DNA from: Doryteuthis pealeii
Lineage: Eukaryota; Mollusca; Cephalopoda; Myopsida; Loliginidae
Length of the DNA stretch: 64,000 nucleotides
Assembly (NCBI GenBank): GCA_023376005.1
Contig: CM042181.1
Span: forward strand, 15,746,445-15,810,444
Direction of reading: 5' to 3'
Shown here: positions 11,733 through 24,469 of the stretch, in pieces
Position numbering within the stretch: the stretch's first letter is position 1
Layout: every line of letters begins with the position of its first letter
The notes under the pieces: model-generated
Database searches by the model: none
Seen by the model: only the letters and a program-made list of their open reading frames with translations
What the model was told of the DNA's origin: nothing
Position numbers and translations under genes: made by a program

Positions 11733-11804
11733 TTCCATGGAAGGACCCGGCCATGGTATGAAAAGGGTCATCCCCTCAGAATTACAGGGGATTTGACAAT
11801 AATC

Positions 11805-12235
11805 TTATGCAACCGCATACATTATGTAACAGTTGTTATTCCACACATCGGACCATGTGATTCTGCGCTTTTCAATTGATCCCCACCTAGTCCATGCCCC
11901 CTGTTGTCTTAGCCCAACCATTTTCTCTGTCCTTTTCTCTTCTTCACCTCTCCGAATTTCCTCTTGTAGAAGGTGGTGTCTCTCTTTTCCAATCACTTTA
12001 TCCACCCTGATGGAAGGGAAATAACCCAATCCAGCTCGGCCAGTTGCCACGACATCTAATAGCGTCTTTTCTCGTAGTCTTTCTTCTGCTATTTTTAAAG
12101 CCTTAGTCGCTTTCCACTTTCTCCCCGTGTATACTTTAACGCTTGCACCGCACACTTTGGGATCCATGGAGAACTTGTATTGTATCGATGATCTAATTTT
12201 AGCGACTTTGTATTCTTCTACATGGCTTTTAAGTT
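11805..12235 (-). pseudogene. LINE A, C-terminal part of the reverse transcriptase ORF
   Basis: The minus-strand frame reads HVEEYKVAK (about 12230), then GRKWKATKALKIAEERL and GLRQQGAWTRW, the conserved post-RT region of a non-LTR retrotransposon family. It continues the RT piece at 13075-14175, from which it is separated by LINE B. Homology appears to stop near 11840. A fragment of the same 3' region occurs at 8475-8510. Confidence 0.7.
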
Positions 12236-13074
12236 GGTTGGTTGGTTTATTAATTTTAACGGCATATCAACCCGTCCAGGGTTATATCATGCCTAGCGGT
12301 TGGGGTGTTATACATATTGTGTATTCATATATATACTTTTAGTAATTGGTTTCAACAATGTGTTAGCATTATTAGGAATTATATTGTATGGCATTGATTT
12401 GTTTCATGTCTATATTCTATGGTATAATTTTATTTCCCTCAAAAAGGAGAAAATATCCTCTATGTTAACATTTTCAAACAGATCTTTCATATTGTTTGCT
12501 TTAAAATAATGGTTTCTGATGGGAGCAAAAAATCTGCATTCCATGAATAAGTGTTTAACTGTCAGGGGTGTTTGACATGTTTCACATTGTGGTTGTTGTT
12601 CTTGTTTGAGTATATAAGAGTGCGTTAGTTTTTTATGACCAATGCATAATCGGGACATAATGACTTGTTCCTTTCTAGACTTTCTTAAAGTTGGTCTGCA
12701 GCCTCCCAAAGGGGGTTTGATTAGGAAGAGTTTATTGTGGATACAGTTATTCCAGTGTTAATGCCATTTTGTATGAAGGAATCTATTAATTTTAGGTTTC
12801 GAGTCAGTATATGGTATCTGGAACTATCTGGGATTAAATCTAGAGCCGATTTAGCTGCAGAGTCAGGTCTTTCATTCCCCCTCACTCCTATATGACTTGG
12901 TATCCAGCATATAATAATCTCCTTAGAGTTAGACATTGAGTCTAATCTATTCTGGAGCTTAATGATGAGAGGGTCTTCCAGTTTTTTATTTCTTAATGAT
13001 AGTAGGACTGAGAGCGAGTCTGAAAAGATGATATATTTTGTGTGTTTATTTTCAGAGATGATGTCAAGTGCTAA
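12236..13074 (-). mobile_element. LINE B, 5'-truncated RNase-H-bearing non-LTR retrotransposon
   Basis: The minus strand encodes an RNase H-like domain (YIIFSDSLSVLLSLRN; ICWIPSHIGVRGNERPD) followed by a zinc-binding-like tail (CETCQTPLTVKHLFMEC), as in I/Jockey-type LINEs. A frame break lies near 12715. The 3' end, near 12236-12275, has the tail GGGTTGATATGCCGTTAAAA and an (AACC)n end. It is inserted into LINE A: LINE A coding sequence reads up to about 13075 and resumes at about 12235. It is 5'-truncated within RNase H, so no RT remains. Confidence 0.75.
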
Positions 13075-14175
13075 GGGAGCAGCAATGCGTTCGAATTTGC
13101 ATATAGCGCCGCACTACTCAGACATTTTGGTAGACCCAGCCAGAAATCTGGAATTGATTTTCTTTTCCAGCTGCTCTACGTTAAAGGCAGTAAATTCATA
13201 GATGGTTAATGGCCATAATACTTTTGGCAGAATAGCATGCTGATGTTGTAATATATTGTCTGATCAGTGCACCCAAGGACCGGGCTGAATAGGAAGTGCA
13301 TGGGGGCCAGGTGCAGCCTGGAAACGAAAACAGGATGTGGCCCCGACCTGACCTTTTGCACCTGGAAATGCAGGTGGATGTTTGCCATGATTTCGGTGCA
13401 GAAATCTGTAGGCGTAGCCCTTAGCCTGCGTGGGCGAAGAGGCGTGTCTACAGAAAAAACTGCGTAGGTGTCACGAACAAGGAGGCGTGACACCGGGGGT
13501 CAGATTACAATAAAAGAAGCCCGTAGAGATCGATTAGACAGACGGCGATCAGGTTCAAGATCAATTGAAGAGAACTCCCGAAGGCTCCACATTGTGTAAC
13601 CCTGCCCACGACTCTCAACTGTACACAACCGGGGAAAATAAACATCTCTTATATTTTCCTAAATACAAGTGTTTGTGTTTTTGACGGGTCCAGTGTGTAA
13701 CAATATATCCAAGCTTTAAAACGGCCCGGTAGGCCTGATTTATCAACCTTATTCAACCATCTCTCCAGACCTTCTCTTGTTTCCTTGATTGCCGCCACGT
13801 CCATTAGGGAATTATCAAAACGCTTTCCCAGACATTTTATGGGATTCTGCTTTATTGTGGGGATGAATTCTCCAGACAGCTTCAATCGCTCCTTCGATGA
13901 TTTCCCTTTTTTTAACACTAGGGACCGTGATTTTGTTGCGTTGAAACTCATTCTGGCCCATGTAATGAGTTTTTCAATTCCCTTTCAGCAGCCATTTTGC
14001 ACCAATAACAGAAGTCGATGTAATCGTCATGTCATCCATGTACGCTCGAAATTGGAGGTTGTCTTAGACCAGATCTGGTGATAGGGCCTCTATATTCTCC
14101 CTCTGCAACTTTTATTAGCATATTCATAGCTAGGGCAAATAGTGTGGCCGAGATGGTACATCCGGTTATAATCCC
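13075..14175 (-). pseudogene. LINE A, reverse transcriptase fragment split by a solo LTR
   Basis: The minus strand carries the RT palm motif YMDD (codons complementary to 14031-14042; context RAYMDDMTITSTS), then MSFNATKSRSLVLKKGK and GLPGRFKAWIY. After the LTR at 13257-13702 the frame picks up as HAILPKVLWPLTIYEFTAF, and after a frame change as WLGLPKCLSSAALY. The order matches one contiguous LINE. Stops and frame changes show it is dead. Confidence 0.75.
13257..13702. mobile_element. Solo LTR (446 bp) inside LINE A
   Basis: Begins TGTC and ends AACA (TG...CA), flanked on both sides by ATATAT (13251-13256 and 13703-13708) as target duplication. Internal AATAAA/AATAAAAG boxes (near 13510 and 13637) fit an LTR. 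Removing it rejoins the LINE A reading frame (KAWIY then HAIL), which supports the boundaries. No gag/pol is present, so it is a solo LTR left by recombination. Confidence 0.8.
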
Positions 14176-14460
14176 CCTCTCCAACTAAATTATTATTGTT
14201 GTTATTGTTGTTATTATTATTATTGTCGTTGTTATTGTTATTATTGTCGACGTCGTCATCTTTTTTTATTATTATTTATTTTTTATTTTGTGTAACGTTT
14301 GTTTTGTAAATTTATTGTCCTTTTTGTTGTATACATTGTGACTTATACAAAGTTTTTCATTTAATTCGCAGTTTTACACGGCTCCATTGTGAGAACAAAA
14401 GAAAAGACTATTTAAAAATCACCTTTGAGTCTGTATGGTAGGTACCACCGATTTTCACCC

Positions 14461-17400
14461 TTTAAATATATCAATCAATGGATATGTTGAACTATAGGAG
14501 AGAAATTTTTTCTTTTTAATCGATAGAAATGTTGAAATAAGGGTAGATTTTTTTATTTCTTTAAATATATCAATCAATGGATATGTTGAACTATAGGAGA
14601 GAAATTTTTTCTTTTTAATTAGAAAGTTTTTTTTTTTCTTTAAATATATCAATCAATGGTGTTGAACTATAGGAGAGAAATTTTTTCTTTTTAATCTAAT
14701 AGTTGATCGGGTAGTAATCATCTTTAAATATATCAATCAATGGATATGTTGAACTATAGGAGAGAAATTTTTTCTTTTTAATCGATAGAAATGTTGAAAT
14801 AAGGGTAGATTTTTTTATTTCTTTAAATATATCAATCAATGGATATGTTGAACTATAGGAGAGAAATTTTTTTTTTTTAATCGATAGAAATGTTGAAATA
14901 AGGGTAGATTTTTTTATTTCTTTAAATATATCAATCAATGGATATGTTGAACTATAGAGAGAAATTTTTTCTTTTTAATCGATAGAAATGTTGAAATAAG
15001 GGTAGATTTTTTTATTTCTTTAAATATATCAATCAATGGATATGTTGAACTATAGGAGAGAAATTTTTTCTTTTTAATCGGAATATACGAATCAATGGAT
15101 ATGTTGAACTATAGGAGAGAAATTTTTTCTTTTTAATCGATAGAAATGTTGAAATAAGGGTAGATTTTTTTATTTCTTTAAATATATCAATCAATGGATA
15201 TGTTGAACTATAGGAGAGAAATTTTTTTTTTAATCGATAGAAATGTTGAAATAATAGGGATTTTTTATTTCTTTAAATATATCAATCAATGGATATGTTG
15301 AACTATAGGAGAGAAATTTTTTCTTTTTAATCGATAGAAATGTTGAAATAAGGGTAGATTTTTTTATTTCTTTAAATATATCAATCAATGGATATGTTGA
15401 ACTATAGGAGAGAAATTTTTTCAATAAGGGTAGATTTTTTTATTTCTTTAAATATATCAATCAATGGATATGTTGAACTATATAGAAATGTTGAAATAAG
15501 GGTAGATTTTTTTATTTCTTTAAATATATCAATCAATGGATATGTTGAACTATAGGAGAGAAATTTTTCTTTTTAATCGATAGAAATGTTGAAATAAGGG
15601 TAGATTTTTTTATTTCTTTAAATATATCAATCAATGGATATGTTGAACTATAGGAGAGAAATTTTTTCTTTTTAATCGATAGAAATGTTGAAATAAGGGT
15701 AGATTTTTTTATTTCTTTAAATATATCAATCAATGGATATGTTGAACTATAGGAGAGAAATTTTTTCTTTTTAATCGATAGAAATGTTGAAATAAGGGTA
15801 GATTTTTTATTTCTTTAAATATATCAATCAATGTGTTGAACTATAGGAGAGAAATTTTTTCTTTTAATCGATAGAAATGTTGAAATAAGGGTAGATTTTT
15901 TTATTTCTTTAAATATATCAATCAATGGATATGTTGAACTATAGGAGAGAAATTTTTTCTTTTTAATCGATAGAAATGTTGAAATAAGGGTAGATTTTTT
16001 TATTTCTTTAAATATATCAATCAATGGATATGTTGAACTATAGGAGAGAAATTTTTTCTTTTTAATCGATAGAAATGTTGAAATAAGGGTAGATTTTTTA
16101 TTTCTTTAAATATATCAATCAATGGATATGTTGAACTATAGGAGAGAAATTTTTTCTTTTTAATCGATAGAAATGTTGAAATAAGGTAGATTTTTTTATT
16201 TCTTTAAATATATCAATCAATGGATATGTTGAACTATAGGAGAGAAATTTTTTCTTTTTAATCGATAGAAATGTTGAAATAAGGGTAGATTTTTTTATTT
16301 CTTTAAATATATCAATCAATGGATATGTTGAACTATAGGAGAGAAATTTTTTCTTTTTAATCGATAGAAATGTTGAAATAAGGGTAGATTTTTTTATTTC
16401 TTTAAATATATCAATCAATGGATATGTTGAACTATAGGAGAGAAATTTTTTCTTTTTAATCGATAGAAATGTTGAAATAAGGGTAGATTTTTTATTTCTT
16501 TAAATATATCAATCAATGGATATGTTGAACTATAGGAGAGAAATTTTTTCTTTTTAATCGATAGAAATGTTGAAATAAGGGTAGATTTTTTTATTTCTTT
16601 AAATATATCAATCAATGGATATGTTGAACTATAGGAGAGAAATTTTTTCTTTTTAATCGATAGAAATGTTGAAATAAGGTAGATTTTTTTATTTCTTTAA
16701 ATATATCAATCAATGGATATGTTGAACTATAGGAGAGAAATTTTTTCTTTTTTAATCGATAGAAATGTTGAAATAAGGGTAGATTTTTTTATTTCTTTAA
16801 ATATATCAATCAATGGATATGTTGAACTATAGGAGAGAAATTTTTTTCTTTTAATCGATAGAAATGTTGAAATAAGGGTAGATTTTTTTATTTCTTTAAA
16901 TATATCAATCAATGGATATGTTGAACTATAGGAGAGAAATTTTTTCTTTTTAATCGATAGAAATGTTGAAATAAGGGTAGATTTTTTTATTCTTTAAATA
17001 TATCAATCAATGGATATGTTGAACTATAGGAGAGAAATTTTTTTTTTTAATCGATAGAAATGTTGAAATAAGGATAGATTTTTTATTTCTTTAAATATAT
17101 CAATCAATGGATATGTTGAACTATAGGAGAGAAATTTTTTCTTTTTAATCGATAGAAATGTTGAAATAAGGGTAGATTTTTTATTTCTTTAAATATATCA
17201 ATCAATGGATATGTTGAACTATAGGAGAGAAATTTTTTCTTTTTAATCGATAGAAATGTTGAAATAAGGGTAGATTTTTTTATTTCTTTAAATATATCAA
17301 TCAATGGATATGTTGAACTATAGGAGAGAAATTTTTTCTTTTTAATCGATAGAAATGTTGAAATAAGGATAGATTTTTTTATTTCTTTAAATATATCAAT

Positions 17401-20400
17401 CAATGGATATGTTGAACTATAGGAGAGAAATTTTTTCTTTTTAATCGATAGAAATGTTGAAATAAGGGTAGATTTTTTTATTTCTTTAAATATATCAATC
17501 AATGGATATGTTGAACTATAGGAGAGAAATTTTTTCTTTTTAATCGATAGAAATGTTGAAATAAGGGTAGATTTTTTTATTTCTTTAAATATATCAATCA
17601 ATGGATATGTTGAACTATAGGAGAGAAATTTTTTCTTTTTAATCGATAGAAATGTTGAAATAAGGGTAGATTTTTTTATTTCTTTAAATATATCAATCAA
17701 TGGATATGTTGAACTATAGGAGAGAAATTTTTTCTTTTTAATCGATAGAAATGTTGAAATAAGGTAGATTTTTTTATTTCTTTAAATATATCAATCAATG
17801 GATATGTTGAACTATAGGAGAGAAATTTTTTCTTTTTAATCGATAGAAATGTTGAAATAAGGATAGATTTTTTTATTTCTTTAAATATATCAATCAATGG
17901 ATATGTTGAACTATAGGAGAGAAATTTTTTCTTTTTAATCGATAGAAATGTTGAAATAAGGTAGATTTTTTTATTTCTTTAAATATATCAATCAATGGAT
18001 ATGTTGAACTATAGGAGAGAAATTTTTTCTTTTTAATCGATAGAAATGTTGAAATAAGGGTAGATTTTTTTATTTCTTTAAATATATCAATCAATGGATA
18101 TGTTGAACTATAGGAGAGAAATTTTTCTTTTTAATCGATAGAAATGTTGAAATAAGGGTAGATTTTTTTATTTCTTTAAATATATCAATCAATGGATATG
18201 TTGAACTATAGGAGAGAAATTTTTTCTTTTTAATCGATAGAAATGTTGAAATAAGGGTAGATTTTTTTATTTCTTTAAATATATCAATCAATGGATATGT
18301 TGAACTATAGGAGAGAAATTTTTTTTTTTTAATCGATAGAAATGTTGAAATAAGGTAGATTTTTTTATTTTTTAAATATATCAATCAATGGATATGTTGA
18401 ACTATAGGAGAGAAATTTTTCTTTTTAATCGATAGAAATGTTGAAATAAGGGTAGATTTTTTTATTTCTTTAAATATATCAATCAATGGATATGTTGAAC
18501 TATAGGAGAGAAATTTTTTCTTTTTAATCGATAGAAATGTTGAAATAAGGGTAGATTTTTTTATTTCTTTAAATATATCAATCAATGGATATGTTGAACT
18601 ATAGGAGAGAAATTTTTTCTTTTTAATCGATAGAAATGTTGAAATAAGGGTAGATTTTTTTATTTCTTTAAATATATCAATCAATGGATATGTTGAACTA
18701 TAGGAGAGAAATTTTTTCTTTTTAATCGATAGAAATGTTGAAATAAGGGTAGATTTTTTTATTTCTTTAAATATATCAATCAATGGATATGTTGAACTAT
18801 AGGAGAGAAATTTTTTCTTTTTAATCGATAGAAATGTTGAAATAAGGTAGATTTTTTTATTTCTTTAAATATATCAATCAATGGATATGTTGAACTATAG
18901 GAGAGAAATTTTTTCTTTTTAATCGATAGAAATGTTGAAATAAGGGTAGATTTTTTATTTCTTTAAATATATCAATCAATGGATATGTTGAACTATAGGA
19001 GAGAAATTTTTTCTTTTTAATCGATAGAAATGTTGAAATAAGGGTAGATTTTTTTATTTCTTTAAATATATCAATCAATGGATATGTTGAACTATAGGAG
19101 AGAAATTTTTTCTTTTTAATCGATAGAAATGTTGAAATAAGGTAGATTTTTTTATTTCTTTAAATATATCAATCAATGGATATGTTGAACTATAGGAGAG
19201 AAATTTTTTCTTTTTAATCGATAGAAATGTTGAAATAAGGGTAGATTTTTTTATTCTTTAAATATATCAATCAATGGATATGTTGAACTATAGGAGAGAA
19301 AATTTTTCTTTTTAATCGATAGAAATGTTGAAATAAGGGTAGATTTTTTTATTTCTTTAAATATATCAATCAATGGATATGTTGAACTATAGGAGAGAAA
19401 TTTTTTCTTTTTAATCGATAGAAATGTTGAAATAAGGGTAGATTTTTTATTTCTTTAAATATATCAATCAATGGATATGTTGAACTATAGGAGAGAAATT
19501 TTTTCTTTTTAATCGATAGAAATGTTGAAATAAGGGTAGATTTTTTTATTTCTTTAAATATATCAATCAATGGATATGTTGAACTATAGGAGAGAAATTT
19601 TTTCTTTTTAATCGATAGAAATGTTGAAATAAGGTAGATTTTTTTATTTCTTTAAATATATCAATCAATGGATATGTTGAACTATAGGAGAGAAATTTTT
19701 CTTTTTAATCGATAGAAATGTTGAAATAAGGGTAGATTTTTTATTTCTTTAAATATATCAATCAATGGATATGTTGAACTATAGGAGAGAAATTTTTTCT
19801 TTTTAATCGATAGAAATGTTGAAATAAGGTAGATTTTTTTATTTCTTTAAATATATCAATCAATGGATATGTTGAACTATAGGAGAGAAATTTTTCTTTT
19901 TAATCGATAGAAATGTTGAAATAAGGATAGATTTTTTTATTTCTTTAAATATATCAATCAATGGATATGTTGAACTATAGGAGAGAAATTTTTTCTTTTT
20001 AATCGATAGAAATGTTGAAATAGGGGTAGATTTTTTTATTTCTTTAAATATATCAATCAATGGATATGTTGAACTATAGGAGAGAAATTTTTTCTTTTTA
20101 ATCGATAGAAATGTTGAAATAAGGGTAGATTTTTTTATTTCTTTAAATATATCAATCAATGGATATGTTGAACTATAGGAGAGAAATTTTTTCTTTTTAA
20201 TCGATAGAAATGTTGAAATAAGGGTAGATTTTTTTATTTCTTTAAATATATAAATCAATGGATATGTTGAACTATAGGAGAGAAATTTTTTCTTTTTAAT
20301 CGATAGAAATGTTGAAATAAGGGTAGATTTTTTTATTTCTTTAAATATATCAATCAATGGATATGTTGAACTATAGGAGAGAAATTTTTTCTTTTTAATC

Positions 20401-22200
20401 GATAGAAATGTTGAAATAAGGGTAGATTTTTTTATTTCTTTAAATATATCAATCAATGGATATGTTGAACTATAGGAGAGAAATTTTTTCTTTTTAATCA
20501 ATAGAAATGTTGAAATAAGGGTAGATTTTTTTTATTTCTTTAAATATATAATCAATGGATATGTTGAACTATAGGAGAGAATTTTTTTCTTTTTAATCAA
20601 TAGAAATGTTGAAATAAGGGTAGATTTTTTTATTTCTTTAAATATATAAATCAATGGATATGTTGAACTATAGGAGAGAAATTTTTTCTTTTTAATCAAT
20701 AGAAATGTTGAAATAAGGGTAGATTTTTTTATTTCTTTAAATATATCAATCAATGGATATGTTGAACTATAGGAGAGAAATTTTTTCTTTTTAATCAATA
20801 GAAATGTTGAAATAAGGGTAGATTTTTTTATTTCTTTAAATATATCAATCAATGGATATGTTGAACTATAGGAGAGAAATTTTTTCTTTTTAATCGATAG
20901 AAATGTTGAAATAAGGGTAGATTTTTTTATTTCTTTAAATATAAATCAATGGATATGTTGAACTATAGGAGAGAAATTTTTTCTTTTTAATCAATAGAAA
21001 TGTTGAAATAAGGGTAGATTTTTTTATTTCTTTAAATATATAAATCAATGGATATGTTGAACTATAGGAGAGAAATTTTTTCTTTTTAATCAATAGAAAT
21101 GTTGAAATAAGGGTAGATTTTTTTATTTCTTTAAATATATCAATCAATGGATATGTTGAACTATAGGAGAGAAATTTTTTCTTTTTAATCAATAGAAATG
21201 TTGAAATAAGGGTAGATTTTTTTATTTCTTTAAATATATAAATCAATGGATATGTTGAACTATAGGAGAGAAATTTTTTCTTTTTAATCAATAGAAATGT
21301 TGAAATAAGGGTAGATTTTTTTATTTCTTTAAATATATAAATCAATGGATATGTTGAACTATAGGAGAGAAATTTTTTCTTTTTAATCAATAGAAATGTT
21401 GAAATAAGGGTAGATTTTTTTATTTCTTTAAATATATAAATCAATGGATATGTTGAACTATAGGAGAGAATTTTTTTCTTTTTCATCGATAGAAATGTTG
21501 AAATAAGGGTAGATTTTTTTATTTCTTTAAATATATCAATCAATGGATATGTTGAACTATAGGAGAGAAATTTTTTCTTTTTCATCGATAGAAATGTTGA
21601 AATAAGGGTAGATTTTTTTATTTCTTTAAATATATAAATCAATGGATATGTTGAACTATAGGAGAGAAATTTTTTCTTTTTAATCGATAGAAATGTTGAA
21701 ATAAGGGTAGATTTTTTATTTCTTTAAATATATCAATCAATGGATATGTTGAACTATAGGAGAAATTTTTTTCTTTTCATCGATAGAAATGTTGAAATAA
21801 GGGTAGATTTTTTTATTTCTTTAAATATATCAATCAATGGATATGTTGAACTATAGGAGAGAAATTTTTTCTTTTTCATCGATAGAAATGTTGAAATAAG
21901 GGTAGATTTTTTTATTTCTTTAAATATATAAATCAATGGATATGTTGAACTATAGGAGAGAATTTTTTCTTTTTCATCGATAGAAATGTTGAAATAAGGG
22001 TAGATTTTTTTATTTCTTTAAATATATAAATCAATGGATATGTTGAACTATAGGAGAGAATTTTTTTCTTTTTCATCGATAGAAATGTTGAAATAAGGGT
22101 AGATTTTTTTATTTCTTTAAATATATAAATCAATGGATATGTTGAAATAGGGGAGAGAAATTTCTTTTTATCTAAATCAACAAAAATGTTGAAATAGAGA
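14461..22200. repeat. Minisatellite, about 78 units of about 99 bp
   Basis: A head-to-tail array whose unit begins TTTAAATATATCAATCAATG and contains GAACTATAGGAGAG, CGATAGAAATGTTG and a T-rich end. Unit length varies by 1-2 bp, mostly in T runs. The left end (14461-15540) has truncated units. The right part carries regional variants: CAATAG for CGATAG at about 20490-21400, ATATAAATC for ATATCAATC, and TCATCG for TAATCG after 21480. Marker units spaced about 492 bp apart (for example 18385, 18878, 19370, 19860) suggest a five-unit higher-order repeat. The period is a multiple of three, so the minus strand stays open for runs of units; I do not regard this as coding. Confidence 0.95.
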
Positions 22201-22234
22201 GAAATTATTATTAGTATTATGCTGTGTCCAATTG

Positions 22235-22560
22235 GACACACAGCATAGTGGATAAAGGCATTGGTTTTAGACAGTTATCTCTAGGCTGCAGGTTCAATCC
22301 TGGTCAAGAGTGATAGTAATATAGAATAGTAATTATCACAGCTTAACACCTGAACCCCAGCTATGGTTAGTGGAATGAGAACATGATACCGCCAGGGATT
22401 GAATAAAGGGTTGGGTTCTAAGTTCTGTCATGGCTCCCGATTATGACAAGAAGGTTCCAGAGTTCGAGAAAATTCCCGGATATGAAAAAGAAAGGTCATT
22501 GTTCAGATAACAATAAAGATGAGGACAATAGTCCAAATAATATAAATAATACTGTTACAT
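22235..22560 (+). mobile_element. tRNA-derived SINE copy T1
   Basis: Pol III promoter-like boxes are visible: box A TAGTGGATAAAGG (22246) and box B GGTTCAATCC (22291), 45 bp apart. The body includes AATGAGAACA and AATAAAGGGTT blocks shared with T2 (45105-45415) and T3 (46058-46430), and the copy ends in an AATAAT-rich tail. A small palindrome TGTGTCCAATTGGACACA lies at its left edge, beside the minisatellite. Confidence 0.75.
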
Positions 22561-22884
22561 AATTATTAGATCCCTAATACTTATATAAGGTAGTATAGAA
22601 ACATAATGGCGATTAGTGCAGCTGATGGCCTTGAGAGTGAGTGACGGTGCTTGACCTCACTCTCACCTTGCCTTTCGGGGATAAATCGTGAGAACCGGAA
22701 GGCATAGAAGAGCCTGTCTTCCGGTTTAAGGATAGTAAGAAAGTCTCAGTCATTTAGCAGGTAGGAGCCGAGCCCGATAGGATGTAAGTCGATCTGAGCA
22801 GATGTCTGGGTTGGGGATTGAAAATAAAGTAACATCAAAGTAAATCGAAGTCTTGTGTTTATTACCTAAAAACTAACAATGACA

Positions 22885-23095
22885 CAGGGCTTCTGATAAC
22901 GAGAAATCCCTAACAGAAAACCAGACCCGAAGTTCCCAAGAAAGTCCAGACCTTAGAAGAGACCAGACCAAGTCAAGATAGATGATAGAAATACCAAAGA
23001 CGATCAGAATAGTAGCCGGCCAGAATAGAAAATACGACAAGAAGTAAGTGAAGTGAAGAAGGGTATGCAACAATACTAAATATTTTCAACTTTAT
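22885..23095 (-). repeat. Fragment of the 10.9-11.7 kb LTR-like repeat
   Basis: Read on the minus strand it matches the duplicated sequence at 10865-11732 (GGCCGGC...TATTCTGATCGTCTTTGG and GGTCTGGTTTTCTGTTA). It abuts the 3' end of Helitron H4, just as the other copy abuts H3. Confidence 0.65.
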
Positions 23096-23103
23096 TACAA
23101 TTA

Positions 23104-23729
23104 CTAGCAAATATATGCACCCTCCGGGTGCAAGTATTTAAGTTTAAATGTAATAAAATATTAGATTAAATCAGAAAGGCTAATGAAACTAATTAGGAAT
23201 TCAGATAAAAAGATTTGAAACGGAGGGGGTATAATCGGAAAATAGAACAACTGAAACTTACTCTTTCATCACTTCCGTTTTTCAATGCTAAATTTTCCTA
23301 ATTTAACTATTTAGTTAAAATAGAAAGTAAAGAATAAAATTACAGTTATTTCTTCTTGTTAATGAATTTCTTTTAGGATTTATTGAAGAGATTTTTACTC
23401 ATATTCATTAAGATAAAACCAAACAATTAGAAATCAATAATACCAAGCACATTTTTATTAAAATCAGTTTTTTTTATATCAATATGCAAATTAGCTTTAC
23501 GTTTACACTGAAAACTGGTATTTTGTTGTATATATAAATACAATTGCATGTTATTAGTAATTAGGTAAGACCAACAGTATTAATAATGTCAAACAGTTTT
23601 ATTATTAATTGAGGTTTAAATAGAAATAGAATCATGGAGAATGTGACGTTAATAACTAAGAATTTGACTTGAGTAGTAATATAGTTTCGGTTACAGACAG
23701 AAAAACACACAATCTCCATTATAATAAGA
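23104..23729 (-). mobile_element. Helitron copy H4, complete non-autonomous (626 bp)
   Basis: On the minus strand it starts TCTTATTATAATGGAG after A and ends with the GCACCC-GGA-GGGTGC hairpin and CTAG before T. Its 5' end lies only about 50 bp upstream of the splice acceptor of the 2H-phosphoesterase exon. Confidence 0.85.
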
Positions 23730-23780
23730 TAATCCCTACAAATATAAATTTTAATGAATTAAATATTTCTTTTCATCTAG

Positions 23781-24438
23781 GTTGGACACAATGAAACCAA
23801 ATTATTTTGTTGCAATCCAATTTGACAACGAAGAAATCCACAAAAACATAGGGATAATTCAACAAACTGTGGTGGAAAGAAATAATGACTATCAACAAGC
23901 GTTGGCTCCATTGCCGACTTTGCACATGACTTTGGCTATCATGAACATCAAAGACGATGACAAAGACGGTCTGGAGCATGCAAAGTTGGCACTGAATCTC
24001 TGTGCAGAAAAACTGAGACTGACCTACCGGCGTAGATCATTGGAAGTTCCACTGAGAGGTCTAGGGAATTTCCGACACTCAGTTCTTTTTGCTAAACCTC
24101 AACCCGGACTGCCACTCGGTGACATAATGGAAATGCGTGCTCTTGTGGAAATGCACTTTATCCAACAAGGTGTTATACAAAAGAGAGAAAAATTTACCCC
24201 TCACGTGACCGTGATGCAAATGTCAAAAATTGATGAAGATTTGAGGATGAAAAAGGGATTTTATAAGATCGACCCGTCAATCTATCAAGATTTTCAAAAT
24301 GAATATTTTGGAAAACAAAAAGTTAACAGCTTACAACTTTGCTCGATTGACAAGCCAAGACAATCTTCAGGATATTATCATGTGGAGTCTGAAGTAAATT
24401 TTACCTCACCTGTGACCACCCCCACCCCACCCCAGTGA
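23781..24438 (+). CDS. 2H-phosphoesterase (LENG9/AKAP7 NLS-domain-like), main coding exon
   Basis: An open frame of about 218 codons encodes a 2H phosphoesterase-type protein. It carries the two H-x-T motifs that define the fold, LHMTL (H48, T50, counting from the codon at 23782) and PHVTV (H141, T143), plus an N-terminal PNYFVAIQF strand typical of LENG9/AKAP7-like proteins. Members bind or hydrolyse nucleotide 2',3' or 2',5' phosphodiester bonds; the substrate here is unknown. The codon at 23782 is TTG; the first ATG is at 23791. Just before it lies a strong acceptor (TTTCTTTTCATCTAG, ending 23780), so this is likely an exon joined to an upstream one, or a first coding exon after a 5'UTR intron. 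The stop is TGA at 24436-24438. The frame is uninterrupted and codon use looks ordinary. The proline/threonine-rich C-terminus is unremarkable. Confidence 0.85.
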
Positions 24439-24469
24439 AAAAGACTTTTCAACAATAGGACATTGACTT

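Noticed and set aside
12410..12936. Two adjacent ORFs as independent host genes
   Set aside because: Together they read as the RNase H and C-terminal zinc-binding parts of a truncated LINE (LINE B).
14461..22200. CRISPR-like direct repeats
   Set aside because: Units are contiguous without unique spacers and the DNA is eukaryotic.
14455..22241. Many minus-strand ORFs with 33-residue repeats (up to 235 codons)
   Set aside because: They arise from a minisatellite whose period is a multiple of three. Frames start and stop at random indels in T runs, with no gene context or start signals.
22246..22301. Possible functional tRNA gene (also at 28039-28083, 39699-39760, 46902-46960)
   Set aside because: Box A and box B are present, but acceptor, D and T arms do not pair as in a tRNA, and the sequences continue into repeated SINE bodies.
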